From CAYLJJ01 sp964384025 (GTDB taxonomy: Bacteria; Myxococcota_A; Bradymonadia; UBA7976; UBA1532): a stretch of DNA of 60,868 nt. Below are positions 43,850 through 51,516 of the stretch, in pieces. The DNA lies in assembly GCA_964384025.1 (NCBI GenBank), contig CAYLJJ010000028.1, positions 1-60,868 on the forward strand, written 5' to 3'. How positions within the stretch are numbered: the first letter of the stretch is position 1; each line of letters starts with the position of its first letter. The position numbers and the translations under genes are program-made. The notes below the pieces were generated by a model, which was not told the origin of the DNA, did not search any database, and saw only the letters and a list, made by a program, of their open reading frames with translations.

Positions 43850-45709
43850 ATGAAGTTCAAGTGCGAAAAGTGCGGTACCCGGTATACCATCTCGGATGAG
43901 AAGCTTAAGCGGAAGATCCTCAAAATCCGCTGTAAAATCTGTGAGCATATCATCATTGTCCGAGATCCCGACTCATCGCAGGGGCTGAGTCAGGCGCTAC
44001 AGCCCTTAGCTTCTGCCCAGACCCTCGCGGCCCCTCCCAGCGCAAAGGTTGAGTTGGAATGGTACTTTGCTCGGGATGGAGAGTCTCAGGGGCCGATGCC
44101 CTTTGAGCGCATCCGAGATCTGATCCAGGCTGGAGATTTGGGCTTGGAGGACCTGTTTTGGAACGAGAAGATGGAGGATTGGGCTCGCCTCGCTGAGCTT
44201 CCTCTCCTCTTGGAGTTCCTCCCAAGTTCTCCACAAGAGGAAGCTGAGACCCGCGCCTTCCCTCAGCTCCCCTCTGAAGAGCCCCCCTCTTCAGAGTCCA
44301 GCAGCGCCCTCTTTGCTGAGCCTGTAGCCGCCTCTGCTCAGGAATTCCTCCTGCCTGAGCCTGAGCCTGAACTCAAAGGCTCAGGGGGCCAAGCTCGGTT
44401 CGAGGCCCCAGATCTAGAGGAACTCTTCGGTGAGGAGCCTCAGGATGAGACTGGTGCCTCTCCTTTGGAGAACCTCTTCGCGCCGCTCTCAGACCAGGAT
44501 GCCTTCGCCCCGCTGCCCGATCAAGGCACTGGGGATGAATTGGCCGAACTGATGTCCGAGGAGATGGGGGGTTGGGGTGAGGATGATAACGAAGCCACCC
44601 TGATGGTCCCGATCTCAGACTTCGCGACCCCCAAGCCTGTTTCAGCCTTGAGTTCAGAGCTGAGCGATCCCAGTAATCCTCTGCTCTCAGATCCAGCTTT
44701 TCGGACCCCTCAACCTCTTGGACCTGTTCAAGATCCGGGTTCGCTCGAAGATAAAGCAGATCTGATCGAGGATGAAGCGGTTGAAGAGTCGCCAAGCTCT
44801 ACGCCTGTCCCCTCAGCTTCAATCGCCCTGCTTAGGCCTGCTCCCCCCGGTGACTTGCTAGAGAACCCAGCACTCAAAGAGCTGGAGGAGGCAGAGCCCT
44901 CAGCAGATCTCCCTGGCTTCAGAGAATTAAAGGAGCCCAAGCCCCTTGAGGGTTCTTTAGATATCCCCAAGTTTGAGGACTTTCAGCGCGCTGATCCTGA
45001 AGAGCCTCTTCCCAAGCTGCCCCCCTCTGCTGAGAAGCGTCGTCTGAGCCTGTTTGCTCTGGCTGTGCTCCTTGTTGGCAGCGGAGTGGCTTTGGGCATC
45101 GCCCTGGCTCCCAACGCGCAGTCTGGGACAACTCAAGAAGCGAGTGTTTCTGAGGATGTAGCTCCGACTCTCCTGGACGCAGCGCTCCAGATGAAGGATG
45201 CCATGCCCGCTCCCCCTGATCTGGAGCCTGTGATCAAAGATGCAGTCCCCAAGCCCAAGAAGAGGGATGCAAGCAAAAAGAGGGACGCAAGCAAGAAGCG
45301 ACGCAATGGAAGCAGTAAACCCAAGCCTGCCAGCAATCGCTTTCACGAGCTGGCAAAGGGCAAGAAGTCGGTCGAGTTCACACCGCAGCTTGAACGAACT
45401 CGAAGAAACCTACCCAAAGCCCTAAGCCCAGCGCAGATCAACCGCGTGATCAAGCGCAACCAAAAAGGGATTCGAGCTTGCTATGAGCGACAATTAAAGC
45501 GAGATGATTCCCTCCGCAGCACCCGTGCAACTCTGCGCTTCAGTATCCGCCCCAGTGGAGAGACCACCAAGATCAGCTTGGAGCGACGCCTTGATGGGAC
45601 ACTTCTCAAGAGCTGCTTAATCGGCTTGGTCTCTCGCTGGCGTTTTCCAGAGTTTCAGGGGCAACTGGTCCCCGTCGAGTATCCCTTGATTTTCCAAGCC
45701 TCTCCTTGA
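43850..45709 (+). CDS. zinc-ribbon / GYF_2 / AgmX-type C-terminal domain protein
   Basis: This 619-residue protein starts at ATG 43850, where GAGGGA lies upstream; the longer open frame would put 29 unrelated residues before the zinc ribbon. It opens with a CxxC...CxxC ribbon (KFKCEKCGTRYTI, IRCKICEH) of the MJ0042 type. Residues about 70-125 are a GYF_2 domain (EWYFARDGESQGPMP). A Glu/Pro/Ser-rich linker follows, a single membrane helix lies near 400-425 (SLFALAVLLVGSGVALGI), and a periplasmic AgmX/PglI-like C-terminal domain ends the protein (INRVIKRNQKGIRACYERQL ... LIGLVSRWRF). Relatives in myxobacteria belong to gliding-motility or energised envelope complexes. It may couple cytosolic signals to the outer envelope. 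Confidence 0.82.
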   Translation: MKFKCEKCGTRYTISDEKLKRKILKIRCKICEHIIIVRDPDSSQGLSQALQPLASAQTLAAPPSAKVELEWYFARDGESQGPMPFERIRDLIQAGDLGLEDLFWNEKMEDWARLAELPLLLEFLPSSPQEEAETRAFPQLPSEEPPSSESSSALFAEPVAASAQEFLLPEPEPELKGSGGQARFEAPDLEELFGEEPQDETGASPLENLFAPLSDQDAFAPLPDQGTGDELAELMSEEMGGWGEDDNEATLMVPISDFATPKPVSALSSELSDPSNPLLSDPAFRTPQPLGPVQDPGSLEDKADLIEDEAVEESPSSTPVPSASIALLRPAPPGDLLENPALKELEEAEPSADLPGFRELKEPKPLEGSLDIPKFEDFQRADPEEPLPKLPPSAEKRRLSLFALAVLLVGSGVALGIALAPNAQSGTTQEASVSEDVAPTLLDAALQMKDAMPAPPDLEPVIKDAVPKPKKRDASKKRDASKKRRNGSSKPKPASNRFHELAKGKKSVEFTPQLERTRRNLPKALSPAQINRVIKRNQKGIRACYERQLKRDDSLRSTRATLRFSIRPSGETTKISLERRLDGTLLKSCLIGLVSRWRFPEFQGQLVPVEYPLIFQASP

Positions 45710-45713
45710 ACCC

Positions 45714-48155
45714 GTGAGGGAAGCAAACAAGCCCCTCAAAGCACTGCTGGCTCGTCTCAGCGATGCCCCTCCTGATCCGATGGTCCCAGAGTGGATCCTC
45801 CTCGCGGATCCAGGGGCGGCCCGCGACCTCTCCTTTCAGATCGCTCACCATCTGGGCTTCTGTGCTCAGATCCGCTTCCTAAGCTTTTCAGAGTTGTTGG
45901 AGGTCCTGGGGGGACCTCGCCCCGATATTTGGCAGCTCTTTGAGCTGATCCCAGCGTTGGGGTTGGGTCCCTCTGAGCCCCAGATGAGGCTCTCTCAGGC
46001 TCAAGAGCTGCTTTATAGGATGGAGCGTCTGCGCTGGATGCCCAGCGAAAAGGAAGCTCCCTGGGATCAGCAGCTTGATGCGCGATTGGAAGCCCTGATG
46101 GGTCCTCCCCTGAGCGGCTGCGACCCCCTGAAGATCCCCCACCGTCTGATCTGCTTTGGCTTCTCGGCCCTTTCTCCTTTGGCTGAGGAGCTGCTGAGCC
46201 AGATCGAAGCTTTACGTCCGTTTTACCGCTTCCCTTTGTGCACTGAAACGCTCCTCTACGAAACCATCAGGGCACGAGATCCTGTCTGGACCCTAAAGGA
46301 GCAACTCCAACAGGCCTTCCAAGAGATGCCCAGGTTAGAGCTGCCTGAGATCGGCATCTTCTGTGATGATCCTGAGGAGTGGCACGCCCGCATCTCGGCT
46401 CAACTCCAGCTGCCTTTGAGCGTCGCTGATCGTCCCCGGCGGGCTACTGATCCAGTGGGTCCAGCGCTGGAGGCAGCTCTCCGTGCCCTAGAGCGGATGG
46501 AGGCCCCTGAAGTCCTGGCTCTACTGACCCACCCTGTGATCCATCAACATTTCTGGATCGATCCAGGGGCGCTCCCTCGCTTGGAGATCTGGGTGAAGGA
46601 GGCGGGCATCTATTGGGGGGCAGATCTGGCGCATCGCGCAGAGGTGATCCCCTCTGCGATCCACTCCTGGCGATTTGGTCTGGATCGTCTGCTTCTGGGG
46701 ATCGCCCTGGGTCCGGGTGAGGCGCGGCTCTTTGCAGGAGTTCGGCCTGAGTCGGAGATCGAGGGAGAGACCGCCCTCCTGGGGCGCTTTATCAAGTTTA
46801 TCGAAGTGTTGATGGAGGCTCAGCCCCTGGAGAGGGCGGATGGTCCCAGTTGGGCGGCTTGGTTGAATCGCCTGCGCTTAAACCTAAGCTGTCAGCGTCC
46901 TGAGTACTCCCGTTCCCAAGAGCGCTTCAGAGAGGCCCTTAAGACTCTCTATCGGGCTCCTAAAGATCTCAGTCGTGCCGAAGTCCTGAGCTGGTTGGGG
47001 AGCTACCTAGATAGCCCCGATCCAGAGACTGGGCATGGTACGGGACGGATCACCCTGGCTCGCCTGAGGCGCCACCGCCCGCTCTCTTTTCGTGCCGCCT
47101 TTGTACTGGACTCAGAGAACCCAAAGGCTCTCCAGGAGCTGGCTGCTCAGGTGGAGCGGCTGTGGGTGATCCAGACCGACGAGCGGCTTGAGGTGCTCCC
47201 CTGGAAGGGGCCTGTTATCAAGGATCCACGCCCCTTTTTCCCCAGCTCCTTGCCTCGCAGAGAGGCCCTGGAGAGCTTGAAGGTGCAGGATCTAGAGCGC
47301 TTCCTCCTTAAGCCCATCCAGACCGGCCTACGCCAAGCACTGGGGCTCTGGATGGGCAAAGAGGAGATGCCCGCTCAGGGTCGCGCCACCGCCAAGCTCT
47401 CTGGCCTGGAGCGCTGGCACATTGGAGATGAGCTGCTCAGGTGGTGTCGCCTGGGGGTCCCGCTGGAGCCTGCTTATGAGGCGATGAGGGCCTCAGGTCG
47501 TCTGAGCCCTGGTCGAGCTGGGCGGCGGCTCTTTGACTCCATCGCTGAGGAAGCTGGGCAGCTGGCGGAGGCGGCCTATAGCATCGGAGGACCCCCGCGC
47601 TCCTCCTTGGAGCTTAAGCTTCCTGTGATGAACTTGGAGCTGCTCTTGCGCGCCGAAGAACTCTTTGAGGTGGGACCGATGCGGGTTCGTTTCTCCAGGG
47701 CTGAGGGCAAGAGCCTCTTGAGCCTCTGGATTCAACATTTGGTGTTACAGGCTGCGGGTTACTCTCTCAACAGTCACCTCCTGGGCCGAGGCTGGGGAGG
47801 CCCCCGACATCTCTGGATTCGTCCCCTTCCTCAACCCGAGGCGCAGCGTCTCCTCGAAGATCTGATCCAGCTCTATCGCCTCGGTCGGCGCTTCCCCCTC
47901 CTCTTCTTTCCGGGAACTTCAGGGGCCTATATCAGCGCCCTTCGACAGGGTGAGCCCCCCTGGAGAGCGGCGGAGAAAGCGGAGCGGGTCTGGCGTTTTG
48001 AGGGAGGTGATCTGGAGCGGGTCCTAGGAGATTGGTCCCCCGCTCAGGGACCACAGCCTCAGCATCTACCTCTGCCCCCTGGGCGCAATTTTCATGAACT
48101 GGCCCTGACGGTGTGGGGACCCATCTACGACAATATGGGAGAGCGCAAACTTTGA
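45714..48155 (+). CDS. recC: RecC-like subunit, shortened and with eroded motifs
   Basis: This 813-residue protein is recognised as RecC from WGADLAHRAEVIPSAIHSWRF followed by GLDRLLLGIALG, a RecC hallmark, and from the C-terminal fold with ESLKVQDLERFLLKP (RecC 'l.l.dL..ff.nP'). The usual LP.R..P.RVVCLLGLND.xFPR box is replaced by RPLSFRAAFVLDSENPK. It is about 300 residues shorter than typical RecC. In RecBCD, RecC splits the DNA and scans for Chi; those functions may be changed or lost here. It starts with GTG five bases after the previous gene and overlaps the RecB-like gene by TTGA. I am sure of the relationship, less of the activity. Confidence 0.75.
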   Translation: MREANKPLKALLARLSDAPPDPMVPEWILLADPGAARDLSFQIAHHLGFCAQIRFLSFSELLEVLGGPRPDIWQLFELIPALGLGPSEPQMRLSQAQELLYRMERLRWMPSEKEAPWDQQLDARLEALMGPPLSGCDPLKIPHRLICFGFSALSPLAEELLSQIEALRPFYRFPLCTETLLYETIRARDPVWTLKEQLQQAFQEMPRLELPEIGIFCDDPEEWHARISAQLQLPLSVADRPRRATDPVGPALEAALRALERMEAPEVLALLTHPVIHQHFWIDPGALPRLEIWVKEAGIYWGADLAHRAEVIPSAIHSWRFGLDRLLLGIALGPGEARLFAGVRPESEIEGETALLGRFIKFIEVLMEAQPLERADGPSWAAWLNRLRLNLSCQRPEYSRSQERFREALKTLYRAPKDLSRAEVLSWLGSYLDSPDPETGHGTGRITLARLRRHRPLSFRAAFVLDSENPKALQELAAQVERLWVIQTDERLEVLPWKGPVIKDPRPFFPSSLPRREALESLKVQDLERFLLKPIQTGLRQALGLWMGKEEMPAQGRATAKLSGLERWHIGDELLRWCRLGVPLEPAYEAMRASGRLSPGRAGRRLFDSIAEEAGQLAEAAYSIGGPPRSSLELKLPVMNLELLLRAEELFEVGPMRVRFSRAEGKSLLSLWIQHLVLQAAGYSLNSHLLGRGWGGPRHLWIRPLPQPEAQRLLEDLIQLYRLGRRFPLLFFPGTSGAYISALRQGEPPWRAAEKAERVWRFEGGDLERVLGDWSPAQGPQPQHLPLPPGRNFHELALTVWGPIYDNMGERKL

Positions 48156-50587
48156 TAGAGCGGCCCTCAGTGGATCCCCAGCGCCTTATCCTCCTGGGTG
48201 ATGAGATCTCGGAGGCGGCGATCAAGGGCAGCGCCGAGGTTATAGCGGCAGCCCTCCTGCGCCGTCTGCCCCTCCAACAGCCTCCCGCTCCACGAGAGAT
48301 GGAGCGCCTGATGGATGATCTCCTGCTCCGCGCGACCTATGAGGGGCAAGAGATGCCCTCCAGAGAGGAGCTACTCAAGCTTTTGAAGCTGCTCAAGCGG
48401 GAGCCAGAGGCGCAGATCAGCCCTCGAAGCAGTTGGGGAGAGGCGCTCAGCTGCGCCGCTCGAGAGGGCTCAGCGCTCTATCGCCTCAAAACCCTCATGG
48501 CAGATCCCACACAGGCGGCCCAGATTCGCCAGCGCCTGGATCCTCAATTCGATCTCTTCTACACCACGCGGCCTTTTCCAGCGGTCTTGGCTGCGGAGAA
48601 GTTTCAGCCCCTGCTTCCACCAAAGAGCCCCGCCCTGAGCGCGCTGCGAGCCCTGGAGGCCAGCAAACCCGCCGGAGAAGCTCTAGAGCTGGATCTGCTC
48701 CCTCGACGAGGGGCGCGCTTTAAGGGGCGACGCATCGATCCCCTCTGGGCTGAGAAGGTGCTTCCGGAGCGCCTCGCGATGCGTTTGGCTCAAGCAGTGG
48801 CTCAGGGGGTTGCTCCTCAGGAGTGTGCGGTGTTGCTCAACAACCCCGCTCAAGCACAAGCGGTTCAGGCTGCGCTCTTTAAGCGGGGCTTGCCTGTAGC
48901 CCTGGAGGGCGGGGAGCGACTCTTTGCCAGCCCCTGCGCTCAAGATCTACGATCTCTCCTCAGCGCGATCGCCGAGCCTCATCAAAGCAGCATCCGAGGA
49001 GTTCTCTCCTCTAGGCTCTTTAACTTCGACGTTCATGAACTCAATCAGCTTGAAGGAGATGAGCTGGCTTGGGGTGAGTGGACCTTGCGCTTTCGGGCTG
49101 CCAAGCGCCGCTGGATGGAGGGCAGCTTGGGTCCCGCCCTGCGAGCTTTTGCTGAAGAGGCAAAGTTGAGATCCTGCTTGCAGGAGCGTCCAGATGGACA
49201 GCGCTGGCGCCTGAATTGGAAGCTGCTGCTGGAGTGGGTCTATGGGCTGGAGGGTGCTCGCCCTGCCGAGGTTCTTCATCGCCTAAGCGCTGCGCTCCAA
49301 CATGATCCCCAACCTCAAGCTTCTGGAGAGGGAGTGATCCTCTCGGTGGAGCCCAGCGCCAAGCCCTATCGCTGGCTCTGGGTCCCCTACCTTTGGAGCG
49401 ATCCTCGCCCCAGCGCTGGCCCAGCCCTCTTCTCTCAGGGGGAGGGCCTTGGCCTGAGCCTCTACTGTAAGGGCCGTGAGAAGAGCGCCGCAGGGCAATA
49501 TACGCTGATGTTACGACGCGAGCGGCTGCTTCAGGCCCTTGGGCGGGCGGAGCGTTGCACTCTCTTCTGGGGCGCCTTTCACGGAGTGGAGCAGAGCCTG
49601 GGCGCCAGCCTCTTCCCCGGGGTCCTCTTCCGCGATGATCAGGCCCTCAGAAAGAGCTTGAAGGAGCGTATCTCTCTCTGTTCGGCGTTGAGGGAACCAA
49701 AGAGCCTGAGTTGGGCCAGCCAAACACCCACTTCACTCTCTGAGTTAGAGTTTGATCGAAGCTGGATCCGCTCCAGCTTCAGCCAGATGCTCAGACGCTC
49801 CTCAATCCACGCTAGGCCCAAGGAGGATGAGGAGGAGCCCCCAGCCAGCTCCCCTGGCGCTGCCCTGGTTGAGATGGCTGGGGTGCCGGGGGGAGCCAGC
49901 CTGGGCACCTGTCTACATCGAGTCTTAGAGGAGATCGACTTCGCCTCAGCGCAGCCTGCTCTGGAAGAAACCCTCGGAGAGGAGCTGAGCGCTGTTGGTT
50001 TAGAGCTCTCCTCTTCCCTCCTCTCCTCAGCTCTCTATAACGCCCTCCAAGCCCCACTCTTTGAAGCGGGTCCCTCTATGGCTCAGATCCCGATGGAGGA
50101 TCGGCTCAACGAACTGGACTTTATCCTGCCTGTAGGGAAACGACTCTCAGGAGCACAATTGGCGAAGGTCCTGGCTGAGCACCCTGGTCCTGATCTCCCA
50201 GAGGGCTATTCAGAGCATCTCACTACCCTGGACTTCAGCCCCTTTCGAGGTTTCCTCTCGGGAAGCATCGATCTGATCTTTCGCCATCGAGGGCTCTGGT
50301 ACCTCGTCGATTACAAATCCAATAATCTGGGAGACCAGATCGCGGATTATCAGCCTGAGCGTCTCAAGAGAGAGATGGGGAGGGCCCACTATATCCTTCA
50401 AGCTCACCTTTATATGGTGGCTTTGGTTAGGTTCCTGCGTGCTCGTTTGGGAGAGCCTTGGCCTCACCTGGGAGGGATCCTCTACCTCTTTTTACGAGGA
50501 ATGTCAGCGCAGCATCCTCCAGGCAGTGGGGTATATGCGGCTCAAATTCCACAAGGGCGAATAGAGGCATTGGAAGCGCTCTTTTAA
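48152..50587 (+). CDS. recB: RecB-like protein with intact nuclease but degenerate helicase
   Basis: This 811-residue protein is read from TTG 48152 (TTGA overlap, GGGAGAG upstream). Its C terminus is a complete RecB nuclease domain: GTCLHRVLE (His), GSIDLIF (Asp), VDYKSN (Asp and Lys) and YILQAHLYMVAL. Parts of helicase domain 2 are traceable (ECAVLLNNPAQAQAVQAALF). There is no Walker A motif at the N terminus, the motif corresponding to HKSKGLEYPVVFLP is replaced by EPSAKPYRWLWVPYLW, and the protein lacks about 350 residues of a typical RecB. It is predicted to be a nuclease that cannot unwind by itself. It ends four bases before a transposon-like repeat; no recD follows. Confidence 0.78.
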   Translation: MIERPSVDPQRLILLGDEISEAAIKGSAEVIAAALLRRLPLQQPPAPREMERLMDDLLLRATYEGQEMPSREELLKLLKLLKREPEAQISPRSSWGEALSCAAREGSALYRLKTLMADPTQAAQIRQRLDPQFDLFYTTRPFPAVLAAEKFQPLLPPKSPALSALRALEASKPAGEALELDLLPRRGARFKGRRIDPLWAEKVLPERLAMRLAQAVAQGVAPQECAVLLNNPAQAQAVQAALFKRGLPVALEGGERLFASPCAQDLRSLLSAIAEPHQSSIRGVLSSRLFNFDVHELNQLEGDELAWGEWTLRFRAAKRRWMEGSLGPALRAFAEEAKLRSCLQERPDGQRWRLNWKLLLEWVYGLEGARPAEVLHRLSAALQHDPQPQASGEGVILSVEPSAKPYRWLWVPYLWSDPRPSAGPALFSQGEGLGLSLYCKGREKSAAGQYTLMLRRERLLQALGRAERCTLFWGAFHGVEQSLGASLFPGVLFRDDQALRKSLKERISLCSALREPKSLSWASQTPTSLSELEFDRSWIRSSFSQMLRRSSIHARPKEDEEEPPASSPGAALVEMAGVPGGASLGTCLHRVLEEIDFASAQPALEETLGEELSAVGLELSSSLLSSALYNALQAPLFEAGPSMAQIPMEDRLNELDFILPVGKRLSGAQLAKVLAEHPGPDLPEGYSEHLTTLDFSPFRGFLSGSIDLIFRHRGLWYLVDYKSNNLGDQIADYQPERLKREMGRAHYILQAHLYMVALVRFLRARLGEPWPHLGGILYLFLRGMSAQHPPGSGVYAAQIPQGRIEALEALF

Positions 50588-50590
50588 TCA

Positions 50591-50893
50591 CCACTCGTTC
50601 CGTTTCCAATATTATCATTTTATATTAAAAATTTAGGCCAACTGCTACTCATCTGTCCAGGAGCTTCCACGATTAAGTCAACGTTGCCTGAATTCTGATA
50701 TGGAAGGTGAGCGAGAACCAGAACAGAAGCTGCGACCGCAGCCCGGCCAACGAGCAAAATCTGCAACCACTCCCTAACACAGGGGGAGAGAAGAGTGGCA
50801 CACGGGGAGATGATTGTTGAGTGGAGCCCTGAGGATACAAACAGACTCCCAGATGGGCTGAGCAGTTCAGCGACTCTATTGCTCAAATTCAGG
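50591..50893 (+). mobile_element. decayed transposon-like repeat, copy A (left of AT-rich island)
   Basis: Starting four bases after recB, the sequence CCACTCGTTCCGTTTCC and the following roughly 140 bases reappear at 60595, and its right part (from about 50697 to 50893) reappears at 59630-59820. A short piece of reading frame (SPEDTNRLPDGLSSSATLLLKFR) corresponds to the transposase N terminus seen better in copy B. The frame is closed by stops and the copy ends abruptly, so it is a relic. Confidence 0.6.
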
Positions 50894-51516
50894 CTGCCGT
50901 CATTGAGGTCTCCTTTCAGATCTATGGTTTTTGCAACCTGATAGGTGCCGTGGAGGGGCCCTCGGTGTCCTCCTCATCTCACCCTAAGATTTGGATTTTT
51001 TTCAGCTTCCCTGTCACAGCAAAGGAGCTGCACCCAAAACATAAGACACTTCTTCCAAATGAACTATATTTTTACGGCTATAATTTTCCGATTCCATCCA
51101 ACATCGACATATAGTATGGCATCAAAAATAACGGCCTGTTCTGAAATGATTTTCTGTTTTTAGATAACCTGATCCTTTCCAAAGGAATGTCCAGTTTCGA
51201 TGGCTCTTTGATATCGTGGAAGGAAAAACCATCGTCAAAACCATGTGAACAATTCTGGATGTTGTTTTTGCAGACGGCAAACGGTAGCCCTGAAGGCATC
51301 AGGGGACCTGACAATTTCGAGGCAGTCATCTCGACTATCGAGGGGCAGGGAGATCGCTTTGCTTTGTGAGGGCTCTACGATGCTTCCTTGGTTTTGTTTG
51401 GAATCTAACCTTGGCAGATCATGGAGCCCTTTAGTGCTCTACATACGTTCAGTCCGGAAAGGGCGAACCACCAAATCTGGTGAACTTAGTTTTGTAGATA
51501 AAATTTCGCTATTTTT
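50894..51516. other. intergenic left edge of the AT-rich island
   Basis: GC content falls progressively from recB-like values to the AT-rich level across this 623-base stretch. Short open frames on both strands (for example 51187-51369 plus, 51078-51329 minus) show no recognisable family, so I annotate none. A small palindrome CACCAAATCTGGTG (51469-51482) lies 35 bases before the first island gene and might be an operator. No clear promoter was found. Confidence 0.4.

Noticed and set aside
50620..50886. 88-codon minus-strand frame matched by another at 59591-59794
   Set aside because: The two resemble each other because they lie in copies of the same repeat; the plus strand gives the transposase-like reading, so the minus frames are taken as shadows.
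51187..51369. 60-codon frame in the left edge of the AT-rich island
   Set aside because: No family, no ribosome-binding site, and an overlapping frame on the other strand is equally open.
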